DNA of 64,000 nucleotides, taken from assembly GCA_013396995.1 (NCBI GenBank), contig VWZP01010273.1:1395003-1459002 (forward strand), read 5' to 3'. The number at the start of each line of letters is the position of its first letter. Within the stretch, counting starts at the first letter, position 1. The notes beneath the pieces were generated by a model. That model searched no databases and had not been told where the DNA came from. It worked only from the letters and a program-made list of their open reading frames with translations. Source of the stretch: Dicaeum eximium (Eukaryota; Chordata; Aves; Passeriformes; Dicaeidae). This document shows, piece after piece, positions 25,601 through 38,805 of the stretch. The position numbers and the translations under genes were made by a program.

Positions 25601-28600
25601 TTCCCCCTTCTCTTTTATGGTCAGACCCCAGTATGTCAGGACAAAGATTTCAGGCTTTAAAGGTAATAAGGCTGATGTCAGTGACCAAAACTAAACTCCC
25701 TAAGGGAGCTAAATAAGATCCACCGAGATTAAAAAAAGCTATTTACTTATTCCCGTGCAGGTGGCTCAACATTTCCTCTGGGCAACACTTGAAAAAGGAG
25801 CTAATTATGTGCATACAGTCATGGACAAAAAAACCAGTCCAGCTATTTTAGAATTCATTTACTGATATTTGATACAGAATATTATTACCAAACTCCAGCT
25901 GTCAGCTTTGGTCATCCTTTTGTTAATATGATGACATTTTTCTGAAAGAAAGCTCTCAGAATATGAAAACCAATTAAGAGAAGATGTCAGTGACACAGAA
26001 CATTGTCTAAGAATAATACCCTCTTTCTGCTAGGTAAATGCTTCAGCTTCTTCTAGTGTAGGAGACTGACTGTGGTCTACGACAACAAAGTTATTCCTAT
26101 TGCACTGAGTAAATAATGGCTATTAATAATTTTATTTCACATATGTTAACACAAAAAGGTGAGCTATCCTCTAAAATTACTAACACATTATATTTCAACC
26201 AGTTCACAGAGCAAACTGGGAGCCTTCTCCTGTGGTGTTCAGTAAGGCAAAAACTCTCACTAACTTTCATGGTTCTTCCACTTCAATACTAAGTAGAAAA
26301 CCTGGGCATATTAGCTCACTCTCCTGCTTTTGGTTAGTGTCTCCAGCATTACAGACTGCCTCACTGCTTGCTGACATTCCTCTTCCCATTCCCAAACAAC
26401 CCCCAATCTCCCAAATTCAGCACTCCTGCAGCTGTATGAGTGATGCAGTGCTGCAGGAAGCAGCAGATATTAAACCTGAAAACCGTGCTGGAAGCACTCC
26501 TGGACCAGCCCTGCGAGGGACACCCACGCTGTGCCATGCCAGCCAGCTGTGTGCTGCTTTGGCAGGCCAGATTCTGAGCAAGTGCCTACACACGGAAGAG
26601 GAGCAGACCTGCTTTTGCAGGGAAGCAAGAATAAAGACTACCCCTGCAGATGGAAAACTGCAGAGGTGAGGATCTCATACCAGCCCTCCATAGAAATAGA
26701 ACAGGGAACCAGACTTTGATGTTTACTATCCCACCTGAGAGATGTTTTGGGTTTAACTTTTGGGCTTCATAGTACAAAACTAATAATTTACTTTTAAAAG
26801 TATTAAAAAGGTATGCTCCCATAAGAAACTATATAACCTATTGTGCTGGTTTTGGCCATTGAAACTTTGCTCAGTCTGTAAAAGAAAAAGGTTATACTGA
26901 AACACACCAGAGTAACCCTGAGCTAACCATGAGCACAGGAGGTTACTGCAGCTCAGGTGGCCTGCAGTAACGCATTATTTCACATTACTCTTTTTTAAGT
27001 GCTAAACATTCAGAAATTTTTAGACATTTTGTCTCTTTGCAAAGTTAAACATGAAAAAAGTCTCTTATTCATTCCTTTACAAAAAACATACAGTTTCAAA
27101 ATAAATAAAAATGAAACTTTTTCCACCATATTGAAGCAGCAAATGCAGCCCTAGACCATGAGCTACGAAGGTTTTTTATACTAGTATATTAAGAGTACAG
27201 TTGTTTACATTACAAAAGCCTTACTAAATCCTTAAAACTATAAAAATGCACTATTCCTTAATGTTACTCTGATCACATACAAACACAAAATTATACTGAA
27301 ATTCTTTGGAATACTTTCATTATTTTTTTCTCCAGGGATGACATATGTTTCTAATAACTTGCCACTGAGCAAACAGATTTAACTGGGTAGCAGCATGCTG
27401 AGAAAGATAGCAGGATTTTCAATTTTCAGATGAAAGCAGCTCTATTCCCTGGCAGCCCTACTCCTAACCCCTTTAGGCCAGATCAAATTTTATCTGAAGC
27501 TAGCTGGTGCCTGTCTTCAACTTCAATGGAAGTTGAATCAGGTTTTTTACATACCTGCAGTAAACAATTTGAAGCTTATCAATTAGAATTTTTTAAATCA
27601 GTATTTATACCAGAGGGAATCCATAGCAATTAACAGGATTTCTGGACTTGGTTATTTACATATGTGTAGCTAACAGATGACCCAGTTTTTACCAGAGAAT
27701 ATCACCCATCCAATTCAGCAGACTCACAGACTAGTTTAGATTATCAAAAGGAAAGTGTTATGCAAATTACACAACTCTCCCCTGCACCTACTAGCAACAG
27801 ATTTTTAAATCCATTATATTAATTTGCACAACAAAAATCTATGGTACTGTTTCACAAGATCATGATTAGTTTGCAACACACATCTTACCTTTGGCTCCAC
27901 CATTTTCATACAGAAAATAATCTTTCATCTTTAGACACTTTTGTTCTACATACTAATTTGAAGCTAAACCATCTGACAATCTCCGTGGCTCAAAAATATC
28001 TGTTTTATATAAGGAATATAATAATATAATCAGAATATTTCTACATTTCACAGAGCTCTCTGATAAAATGTTTACCTAGTATTTTCAAATAGGGGTTCTT
28101 AATTATGGGTCACATCTGATCAGTCTCATCTAGACACCAGGATGAGGAACCACTAACAACACTGTAATCACTTGCACTGGAATTCTTGTTAAACTAAGGT
28201 TGCTCCCACTAGGAAGCTTTCTTTCACACTTGATTTAGTTCAACTGCTTGAAGATCTAACCCCAACTTTTCTTCACACCTTCATGTAATTTCATTCAGAC
28301 AGCTGTTTTTTTCCCAAAACATCTTTTTAATGTGTGAAAAAATACATAAATTATCTTATCAAGTTGTCTAAGAATATTGCTCTGCTAAAAATAAAGATTT
28401 TATTATTAACTAATGGGAAATATATGAACATGCACATGTGAACATATGAACAAAAAAGACCAAAGCTCTAATACTAGAGGTCTGTATTTGACAAAGATTC
28501 AACAAATAAAGTAAAGGAGCATTGCAGCTGCTTATATAATGTAAATGTTGCTGCTACATTTTTGTCCACCTTTGCTGGGTTTTTTTCTGATAAAAATCTT

Positions 28601-30406
28601 TTCTTTCTGAGGAGTGCTCAGTGGTTTGGATCTGACATTTGTCTAGAAGCTTTATGAAGTAAGAATGAAACTATATTTAGCTCCAGAAAGCCATGCTTGA
28701 AGAATCAGAACTAATCTTAATGAGGAAAACTTTTATCAAGTGTAATTCTATCTGTTCCCACCCAAATGGGACTAATTTCTTCAATTATCTGTAAAAATAC
28801 CAGTTAGACACTTAAATGAAAGCTTCTGAAGCATATCTGTTCAAATAACAGCAATGCAAATGCATAATCACTCAATCATGCCAAGGGCTGCTCCCCAAGC
28901 ATCTTCAAATCTTTCATGAAAAGCCCTATCAGTCATCACTAAGGGACCTTTTTCTTGTCCCAGCCAATAGCGTGGAATAGGTGGTGGGAATAGGGAAAAG
29001 GATAGGACTATATTTCTCCACTTACTGTTAGCAGAACCACTACTCTATCAGCAGAAGTAAGACTAACACAGCTAACACACACTGATCCTTCTCATATCCC
29101 TGACTGTTTTCCTTCATAATGAGGAACTAAGGAGTCTTACTTCAAATGAGGCTCATTGGGAATTAGGGAAGCTAGCTGTTGATGAGTCAAGGCACACAAG
29201 CTGAAGGAGCTCTTCTGGGAAAATAATTCCTTTTTCTTTTTACCTGAACAAGGACTGCAAGGTTCAGCTCTGTGATAGAGCCTTAGAAAGTTTTCTTAGC
29301 TTCCACTGCACTTACAGAGGTTTGGGAGTACTTGGATTTTCCAAGAAGTATTAGCATTTTGCAAAATCAGGTGCCTCATTAACAACTAGATGGATCTGTA
29401 TGCATTTGTAAATTGAATCTCTAACCCAGAAAGTTAAGACAAAGAGTGTGTTTAACATCAAGAGCAGTATCAGGTATGTAAATGCAAACATGCAGTGTGT
29501 GACAGCATGTATGCAAAGTAGGCTCACAGGCTCTCCAAGCTGGGTCCCAAGCAGAATATGGCCAGATGACAACAAGGTTTATATGCAGAAAGGCATCCGC
29601 CAAAACATTTTCTTATTTGTTGTGATGAGGAATCTGATAAATGTTCAAAACATAGAGAGTAAGAATTTGACACTTGGTATTGTCAGAGCACTGTGACTTG
29701 CCATTCATATGCATGTATAAGAAGATAAGATCTTGCTACTTTCATTGTACTGGCCCTGTGAAGTCTCATGATGTTGTTAGGTCAAATTCTGGTATGACAA
29801 ACTTCAGCAGAAACAAAATTTGGTCTTTAAGTATGTGTGTCAAGTACCCACAATATCTAGGAGGGAAAATCCTAAACATACAAACGTAGTTTTATTACAC
29901 ATCTGTTATGCAAATAACATTCACGCACCACTTATTCTGAAGTTTAAATATATGAAAGTAGGAAATCAGAAGTTAATAACAAAACCAGAAGTCAGTTAGA
30001 AACTAACTTTCTCCAAACCTTAATACCAACTTTCTGAACGTAAGTAAAATAGTTTAAAAAATTATTGAAACATAATGAATTGTTTTAAATGTAAAATACT
30101 TATTTAATAACAATTCTCATTCTTCCCTTAAAACAAAACAACATGGACTGCAGAACATTGCTCATGTAACTGGGCCATGCAGTTTGGAACTGAATGGACT
30201 TGATTGTGGTTTATGTAAGGTGTTGCAAAACCATCACAATGTGCACAGTATAAAGAATTTCATAGAACCTTGTCTATTATATTTATTTCTATAGTCAGCA
30301 AAATAATATCCAACTAGGCTAAAAAAAAACATTCACCCAGAACTACAAAACTGCTCTTACCATCATCTCAGTTCTACAGCAGATCTCGGGGGCTTATAGT
30401 CCCAAG

Positions 30407-30433
30407 TGGGCCAGGGACGTCCCTGCTGGTCCA
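30407..30433. repeat. Imperfect inverted repeat with a perfect 14-bp core
   Basis: The core CAGGGACGTCCCTG (30412-30425) is a perfect palindrome centred on ACGT. The flanks extend it imperfectly (TGGGCCAG on the left, CTGGTCCA on the right). It lies in the SMIM14 first intron about 1.4 kb from the predicted first exon. Confidence 0.8.
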
Positions 30434-31823
30434 AGAAGCATGTTCAACAACACAGTGTGGAATTACCAATAACACGTCCAGTATAATTTTGCTGTTATTT
30501 AGCTCCTTATACAAAATGATCTTGAATTACTTAAAATACAGAACTCTGTACCACTCAAGAGTTAGGCAAACATTGTAAATCTTGTCTTTTACAAAGGGCA
30601 AAAGGAACAAAAGATGTTGGAATCACCCACCACAGTGGCAGGGGAAAGAACAGTGGTTAGAAGTGAACCAACTAATGACTGCTAACATTACAATTAATTT
30701 CATTTTGCAAACTGCTTCTACCATTTCAAGCCTCACTGTCAGTCACTTTTTAAAATCAAAGACTGATTTCTTTCATTTCATCTCATCACAGGAATTGGAT
30801 GAAATTATCAAGGATATAGGAAGAAATAAAAAAATAAAACTGATCTCCCACACTTCTCATTTTTTTGAATTTATGTCTGCTTTTGGACTGTAATGTAAAT
30901 GAGTAAAGGTGGATAGCACTCTAATAGCTAAGCATTTAAAGACTTCTAATACCCCACTAACAACCCAGTAATACTCACCAAGATACACACCTTCCCCAGT
31001 AGGCACACTAACAACATTAACGTAAAATGCTATTAACGGACTGAAATGTTAGATGGCCTTGCCTCTAAAAACTGGAGTTGGTTTTCAAGACTTATCTATC
31101 TGCATAGATCTGGATGTTCAGACGGTATTAAATCACAGTCTACAGTCTGACAGGCAAACCTGAAGACACTTGACTAGCCAAACAGGTGTGGGTCGGGAAA
31201 CCAAAGTTTTTGATGTAGGTCTTGCACCACATTCACGCTGGTTAGCCAAGGCCTCAGAACTGCCATGGAAGGCAGCGGCTAAGCTGCAGGGCAGGACAGC
31301 TGGGGAACTCAGCACAGGAGCAGCAGCAGAGAAATAACCATATGTTGTGGACTCCAAGGCCAATATACACCTTCCCCCCTTATTCCCTAGGAATCCCATA
31401 TTCAAGCATACATGAAGAGCTCCTGGCAGGAACCCTATCTTCAATAAATTAACAGCGGTGTGATACCGTGCTTTTCCCGAGATGATCTTTCACATGACAT
31501 TGTTTCATCTCTCCCACTTCAGCTGCACCCTGCTCGTAAACGGGGGAGCAGCCTGGGAGCACATATCCTGATGTCTGCACGGCACTGCGAGCTTCTTTAC
31601 AGAGAGAAAACTAAACCTCTTTGGCTCGAAGTGTCAGACTGAGATCCTTTAAGGAAAAAAGAAAATCTACAGAAGAGTGCCACTTCGCACTAAAATCCCC
31701 AATAACTAGAAAAACCACCATCAGACCAGTTGATAAGAACACAAGCCGACGTTTCACTGGTTTGGAAAAGAAGGAGAGCTCCCTGACACCGAGCAGAGAG
31801 GCTCCGGCTCTCCGGGTGTTTAC

Positions 31824-32000
31824 CTTCCCCGGCACCCGGCGGCGGGGACGTTTCTGCACTTCAACAGGCTTGAAGTTACCCCGCAGCCCTCACCGAGGCT
31901 CCGCCGCCACTCCCCGGTCCNGCGACGGCGGGGCCGGGGCGGCGCCGCGCGGTTCCGCCCCGCGCCCCCGCCCCTCCGCCCGGCACGGGAGCCCGAGCCC
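31824..32000 (-). other. SMIM14: Candidate SMIM14 noncoding exon 1 (5' UTR; 5' end approximate)
   Basis: Inside the CpG island the minus strand has a good splice donor, AAG|GTAAAC, with the GT at 31823-31822. It is the best donor I see in the island in this orientation, and the gene needs a noncoding first exon upstream of 17348. Joined to that exon, the combined 5' UTR has an in-frame TGA at 31892-31890 and no ATG before the SMIM14 start. The transcription start is not determinable from sequence, so the 32000 boundary is only indicative. A single unresolved base lies at 31921. Additional alternative 5' UTR exons in the 14.5-kb intron are possible. Confidence 0.55.
31921..31921. other. Single unresolved base
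   Basis: One N in the SMIM14 CpG island, in very GC-rich sequence. It falls in the predicted noncoding first exon or just upstream and affects no coding call. Confidence 1.
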
Positions 32001-33625
32001 TGCTGCGGGGAGGGGCAGCCGCGTCCCGGCCGCGCCGTCCGGGAGGGCCGGGCTCGGGGGCCGCGGTAGCGCGGTGTGCCCGGCGGCCGCAGTGCCGAAC
32101 AACGCGGCGGCCATAAAATAAAGCTCCGGTAGGTCAGCGCGGAGAGGACGCAGGGACAGGACTGCTGTAGGGCCAGGTGTGCCTGGGGGTCCGCCACAGG
32201 CCCCCCGGCCAGGCCTCCGTGCCCCCATCACAAACACGGCCACTTCGACCTCTTGGCCCCAGCCATCCCCACCGAAGGAGGAATTTACAGTGTAGTTTCT
32301 CATCCTGAAATTAAAAGCCTGTTCAGGAGCTCGTGACTCACGGGCTTCTAAGCAATTAAAGCATCCATCAAAATAGGTATTTAGATGCTGTGAATAATGT
32401 TAGAAAGGAAAATCAGATTGTGGCTTCTCAGTCAGCCGAGGAGAGGGAGTGTCATGCTCTCAATACAGAAAGATGGACCACATCCTGTCTTGGGCACGCT
32501 GATACCATGCAATAATGCAGTGGGGATTATACAGAGAAGAAAATCTTGTCCTCCAATATTTCCAAGGCTTTCTTACCTCCTCCAAGCCAGGAAACAAGGA
32601 CAGTACTGCAATTAGAGTGAGAAAGGAGGGTTGGATAGAAGTTGCAAGTGCTCTCAAGTTGGTACCTCTGACCAGACCGGTGCCGCGTAGTCTCATGTGA
32701 CCCACATATGGCTGTTTTTATTACTATTTGCTGTTGTCATGGGGTTTTCAAGCCTCCTGTCATGGCTGCTTGTCCTGTCAGCTTTTTTTCTGAAAGTTTT
32801 TTCCTAACTTTGGGTGTCTAGCCTATGTTACTTGGCCAAGTCTTGGATGCACTGCCAGTTGGCAGCCTTGCATGTCCAACCATCACTGGTGCACACAGCC
32901 ACCTCCCTTTGAAAGATGCAGGTAGACTAACTCTGCTCGGTTAGGGCTGGCCCTGGACATATCCGTTCCACTTCTCAGAGTCAGCAGGTAGGCTGCCTTT
33001 CTCTAGCAATGCCACACTTTCTGTGCTGTGGATCTTGCCTTTCCTTTCCCATGTTTTAGTCCTTTCTCTTGTCTTGGCACCCAACTAAGCAGTGGCGATA
33101 ATGAAAAGGGAGGCAAGGCACAGACACAAAGCCAGGCCGTCATACAAAAAAGCTAAACTATGGAGAACTTGTATCATCTTGTTTACCTCAATCCGTGGAA
33201 CTAAGACTCTGGTAAGGCACTAGGGATGCCGAAACTTATCTTTAATTTGGAAGTATGAAACTATATCCCTACAATGTGTCCTGGGAGAACAGGTTTCTTG
33301 ACAGCCTGTTCAGGAGTTTGGAGTGTAACAGGAACCATGAACATCAGCAATATCAAGGTATACTTGGCTTGAAGTATATTTTGGTTGTCCTGGCCAAACA
33401 CTAAGCTAACCTAGACAGTGGTGTCAGAGGATAGTCATAGGGAGAGTGATCAACTGTTAGCTGCATCCTTCTTTCCAGCTGTCCCTCAGCCATTCTCTTA
33501 GCCCTTCACCAGGAATAAGTCACTCTTGAAACAAGCAAAGGCAGCTTCTCAATGCCATTAAGCAGTCTTGCCTGTCTCCCACACCTCATACACAGGGCTA
33601 GTCGTTGCTCTAGAAAATATAGAAA

Positions 33626-33650
33626 ATTTCAGGATCTGAGATCCTGAAAT
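33626..33650. repeat. 25-bp palindrome
   Basis: ATTTCAGGATCT and AGATCCTGAAAT are perfect 12-bp inverted arms around a single G at 33638. It is intergenic, about 1.5 kb on the UBE2K side of the SMIM14 CpG island. Confidence 0.9.
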
Positions 33651-36600
33651 CCCCAAACCAGACACAGCTTACCATTAGTCCTGACTCTAATAAGAGAGGA
33701 GAGAAATGCCAACTTCACCATAGCAGAGAGGAGGGTTCCTTCTGCCAGGCTGAGGCAGGAATACCAAACACTTCTATTTCCTTGCTAAACAGCTCTTGGA
33801 CAAAGTCAAACAGTAGTTGCTAAAATGATAGCAGAGATATTTGGAGGAACCATTGAAATTGATAGGAGAATCTCAGTGATTCATTCTTAGAGAACTGAAT
33901 TTGAACAATCCTAGAACTGGAAGGGCAAGACAAAGTGAGCTGAACCAGCAGGATGAGATGCCTTATTACTAATAATATGAGCCTGCAAAGAGTCTATATA
34001 GGAGAGGCAGGAGTTGACAGTGATGACAACTCTATCTGACAAAGTTATCTACAAGAAAGCAGTATGCAGTGGTGGCACAGCTAAAGCTGGGATGTCTTCC
34101 TCACTTCGAATCAAATGGAGCCTCCTCAGACTGCAGTGCATTGTATTTTTCTGGCTCATTTCTCACATCACCCCATCCAGGTACTTGCATTATATCTGGT
34201 AATCTCTTGAAATTGTGCCTTGAAGAGGTGTGCAAGCAGCACTACCTGGCTGCCCAGCCGGCCCCACTGGGTGAGATAAAAGCTAACCCTCCCTACTCTC
34301 ATTTCTTCACTCCATGTTGTAAGCTGCAAAGCTCAGCATATCTGAAAATAGTTTTACTTAACTGGTCTCAGTAAAAAGCTGAGGGTTTTTTTCCAGTATC
34401 CTGCATTATTTGCACTGCATTTTGACAGCAAAATAGTAATTGTTTTCCTGATTATTTTTCTTTTTTCAACATATGTTTCCATTGGCATACTTGGAAATGC
34501 AGGAAGCCAATGGACCTAATGAAGGATGGATTTGTGAAAGGGTTATCCTCATGTATGAAACTTCAGAGGATGAACTGTCAAGGAAGAAGGGCAGGCAACA
34601 GGAATCACAGAAAGCAGAGACCAGGAGCAAGAGAAACAATGCATAAGCTTACTGCTTTCAAATCGGCAAGAATGTACAGGTAAACAGAAAGTAGCTGGGT
34701 ATTTTACATAAAACATTCTGCCAGAGTATCCCTCAGAATTTTGCCTCCTGGTTCCCACGGGCAAATGAACAAGGCATAGCAGGCACTGATTCTATCTCAG
34801 CTTCCTACTCCCAGGCTGCAGCCATCTGCTCCCCCTTACACTCAGAAATTTAGTGCACAATACAGCAGTAAAACAAGATCCTGATATGGAGGCTATTTTC
34901 AGACTCACTCTATGAAGTCTCCATTTTGGCAATCAAACTATGGTGAAAACAGTGATGTAGACTATTTTAGGAACAAAGCCATGAGATGCATTCAAAATCA
35001 GGTAGTAACATGCACAGAATAGTGAATCCAATGATTTTGGCACACTAAAAGAATTGTGCTATGAAGAAAATTCTGATTAAAGAGCAGAGGATGGTAATAT
35101 TCCTTCTACCAGAACCCTGTACAATGGAGGAGAGTGGAAGTTGAGTAAAACTTACTCTGACATTCTCTACATCCATAGTCTGAAAGTAGTGTGGGTTGGG
35201 CATATTATAAAGCAACAGGCAGGTGTCACATTACACAACGCAGTGCTAGCTTTCAACTTTTCTAATCCAATAAGCAATGGTGGAGTAGGAGTCATGTTGG
35301 TGATCTAACTTGCCAAATAATGAATGAGCTTGTTTACAGATCCAAGAACATTACTTTTCCCATTCTCAAGTTCTTTTTTCTGCTGATGTTCTTTTCATCT
35401 TTGCTGCATAAGTCATGTCACTAGGCATTGTATTGCTGACATCCAGGTACTCTGTGGAGTGGAAATTGTTCATCTGCAATTCATGCAGTTTCATCAGATC
35501 TGAAAAATGACCTAGAAATGAGACAAATCCTGCTAATATAACTGCTTTTCTGCCTGCTTCCTCTTTTCTTGTATGCAGTTCGTAATCAGTAGATAGTGCT
35601 ATTCCAAGAAGAAATCTGCAGGAAACCCTGCTGCAAATTTTGATACCAAAGAGCCATTTGGAAGAGGTCTGCTAAATGGTCTGGAAATGGCACCTAGGAA
35701 GTGGAAAGGAAAAGATCATTAAATACTCTTGTTGTATCAAGGTAAGAGAGACCTTTTGGCAGCAACACTGGGATTTTTTGGAAAAGGAAATCTAATTTTG
35801 GAAAAAGAAGCCAAGTCCTTTAAAAAGTTGCCTGCAAGGATTCCTAGAATTCAGCTGAGCTGGCATCTCACAAAGCTCTGGAGAATTGAAAAGCACTTTG
35901 GGACACTAGGCAGCAAGCCTGTAAATTGGCTGGCACAAAGACTATATTATGTACTTACGTTAATTTAACTGATATTTACTCATGTAATTACCAATGAACC
36001 AAATTTATACTGCCAGATTTTCTGTTAATGTGCAAATCCAAACTTAACAAATGCTCAACCACAATCATCAGAACTCACAAGAAAAATATGGCTCAATGGA
36101 AACAAGAAACTCCGCTGAAATTGTCGGAGGATCTATGGAGGATCGTTTGAGCTCCTGAAGCATCAACACACCAACACAGACTTCTGTGATCAATTACCCA
36201 CAGTCTAGGGAAAAAGACCACAATGGATTGCTGCAATGCTTCCAGACCACAGCTACCCAGTGAAGTTTTCCAAACTAGGAAATCAATGAAGGAAATCTGA
36301 AGTTGAGGGGACGACAAGGATTATTTTACACTTACTAGAATAATTACTAGTATTTAGAGTTACTATGAAATGCAAGCAGGCCAGTTGGGATGCTTACAAG
36401 GTCAAGCTTGCAAAAAGCAATTTAAAAATAAAGGATTAAGTCCTGAGCCACCAGATTGTTAATGATAACACTCACTGGTAAAGATACACCATCTGAATTA
36501 GGCTGAAATGGTTCTGTTGTATTAGAATAGTATGTTCTCAGTAATCACATAAGTTAATAGTCCACTAAATGTCATTGATAATTATCCAATCAGTATTAGG

Positions 36601-37959
36601 ACCATTATTTTGCAATTACTTTGGGCAATCCCCTCTAAAAATGTGGTCTAAGTGAACAACACTGCTATAAAAATTCTAAAAAATTGTTTTTCCTCTGGAG
36701 CAGAAATCATAATAGCAGCTGCACAATTGTGGTGGCTTTCTTGCAAAGAAAAGATGAGAAACAGAGTGAACTGCTTCATAAGCAACTGTAGTTCACATAA
36801 GCTATCTGCAGCCATAAATTTACCAGCAGCTAATGTTGCTATATTCATCTGAGAACTGCTGCCACTTGGGAAAAACACATCTCATGTCACCCTCTATGTT
36901 CAGAGCCATTTCAGCATTTAGTCTCAAAATGCCTCTGAACATGAGTCCGAGCCCTCAACTGTTACAGTTCTTACAGACTTGAAATAAAAATGAATCCCTG
37001 TTCATTTCCAAGTGAATACCAAATAGAAGAAGGCATATCTGATAGACAAACCACAAGCTAAAATGCAAGCAAGCAGATTTGGTATTAGGTGCAGAAGTGA
37101 GAAGAGAAAATGAAAACAAGATCCCAAAGGATTCTTAAAAACACTTTACTACATATAACTAAGAAGCAGCAATGAATTAAAATTTTCTGGTCATGAACTG
37201 AGAATTACTTTGATCTGAAATGTGTTGCACTAGAGCGCGACAAGAACGACACAGACACAGTTCCTCTCTAGGCAGGGGACATGTGCTGTGTTTACATGAA
37301 CCAGCGTGAGAAATTCTGTCACAGAAATGAAAACATCAGAAGGCTGAAAAATCGGGACAACAGAAATGGATATATGCAGTTTGCAGTTAGTATTAAGCAC
37401 TTGGTATATGATTGAAATTTAAGAGTACCATCCATTAAAAAGCCAAGGCATTATTTACTAAGAAAAAAGATACGCCAAAAAGAGAAGACATCTCACGTGT
37501 CACTGAGGAGGTGTATCAAAAGGCAGAACCCTGCCAGTCAGCACTTGAAGATCAGTATTCTATCACATAAAATGTGGCAGCATCTCTGTATGGAGTACAA
37601 AGAACTAAATCACATTGTTGGAAAAAAATCTGATCTGTCATCACTGTAGGCAATACTCTGGTTTCTGTAGCACATTCAACCATACTTTTTACATTGGATA
37701 TTAGAACATGAGTATTGACTCATGCTAATAGTGCACAAGAAATGACTGCTCTCTCAGCTGGGCAAGATCTCTATAGACATAATGCAAAGGTTTTAACTTG
37801 TGCACATTTGCTTTTGAGCAAATTTTGTTTGAGGATGTGGTATGATGCAGCTGGATGTTTGCTGTAGTACGTCACACCTCTTGAAGAGGAGCTGTAAACC
37901 CTACAAGCGGTTTAGTTTAAGAAAGAAAATTTGACTTTACAGAACTTGACAACACTGTT

Positions 37960-38805
37960 TGGTCAGGAAAAAAGAATTCTGTAGTATACCCTCAGCAAGT
38001 TTGCTGACAACACCAAACTGAGTGGTACAAGCAACACACTGGAGGGAAGGGATGTCATCCTGAGGGACCTTGAGACACTTGAGAGGTGGGTCTGTGTGAA
38101 CCTCATGAAGTTCAACAAGGCCACATGCAAGGTCTTGCCCGTGGGTTAAGGTAATCCCAAGGACAAATACAGGCTTGGAGGAGAATAGATTAAGAGCAGC
38201 CCTGCTGAGAAGGACTTGGAAGTGCTGGTGGATGAGAGGCTGGACATGATCCAGCAATGTGCACTTGCAGCCCAGAAAGCCAGTTGTATCCTAGGCTGCA
38301 TCAAAAGTGTGGTCTGTAGGTCAAGGGACATGATTCATTCCCTCTACTGTGCTCTTGTGAGACCTCACCTGGAGTACTGTATCCAGCTTTGGGTCCCGCA
38401 ACATAAGAAGGACATGGACCTCTTGGAATGAGTCCACAGGAGAGCCACAAAGATGATCAGAAGGATGGAGCACCTCTCCTATGAGGAACAGCTGAGAGCT
38501 GTTCAGTTTGGAGAAGAGAAGGCTCTGGGGAGACTTTATTGTGTCCTTCCATTATCTAAAAGGGGCCTACAAGAAGGCTGGAGAGACTTTTTGCAATGGG
38601 TTTATTAGGATGAAATTTTTACTGTGAGGGTGGTGAGGCACTGGAACAGGTTGCCCAGAGAAGCTGTGGCTGCCACATCCCTGGAAGTGCTCAGGTGAAT
38701 ACGGTCCTGAGTAATCTGGTCTAGTGGAAGGTGTCACCCATGGCAGGGGGTTGGAAGTAGGTGATCTTTAAGGTACTTTCCAACCCAAGCCATTCTGTAA
38801 TTCAG
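37960..38805 (+). mobile_element. CR1 LINE, 5'-truncated, with remnant reverse transcriptase ORF
   Basis: A 5'-truncated CR1 retrotransposon in plus orientation. Its translation follows the C-terminal part of CR1 ORF2: a reverse-transcriptase catalytic-loop remnant (SKFADNT, 37994-38014), then [29 protein letters not shown] and [13 protein letters not shown] up to about 38430. It then continues through the usual 3' region to a terminal ATTCTGTAATTC (38792-38803) in place of the normal short 3' repeat. In-frame stops (near 38145, 38187 and 38429) and a catalytic Asp changed to Asn show it is dead. It lies intergenic, about 8.8 kb upstream of the UBE2K start codon. Confidence 0.93.

Larger units (their letters stand above)
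17349..31823 (-). other. SMIM14 first intron of about 14.5 kb
   Basis: Intronic sequence between the noncoding first exon and the first coding exon. It contains an ATAAC microsatellite (22384-22413), an inverted repeat at 22662-22679, a palindrome at 30412-30425 and a possible ancient LINE trace near 19108-19150. Open frames of up to 145 codons (for example 26232-26669 on the plus strand) have no recognisable homology. I see no second gene. Confidence 0.75.
31780..32230. promoter_or_regulatory. SMIM14: CpG island, SMIM14 promoter
   Basis: A sharp change from AT-rich flanks to very GC-rich, CpG-dense sequence, with several GC boxes (for example CCCGCCCC and CCGCCCCGC around 31950-31980). There is no canonical TATA box in the SMIM14 direction. 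On the plus strand an AT-rich element, CATAAAATAAAG (about 32112-32123), sits within the island. The island lies at the predicted 5' end of SMIM14 and is the only CpG island between 1 and 46.9 kb. The long open frames crossing it on both strands are a by-product of high GC, not genes. Confidence 0.85.

Noticed and set aside
26232..26669. 145-codon open frame on the plus strand in the SMIM14 first intron
   Set aside because: It is the longest frame outside the CpG islands, but has no recognisable domain or similarity, no promoter, and opposing frames of similar quality. Likely chance in a GC-richer patch; transcript data could reopen it.
26842..26866. TGTGCTGGTTTTGGC resembling the start of the songbird LTR family at 52102-52636
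   Set aside because: Similarity ends after about 15 bases. No LTR body or other terminus follows.
31621..32303. Several open frames of 125-166 codons across the SMIM14 CpG island, including one with an ATGGCCGCC start on the minus strand
   Set aside because: High GC makes stop codons rare. The translations are low-complexity, the ATG at 32112 has T at -3, and one frame simply ends at the TGA used here as an upstream in-frame stop.
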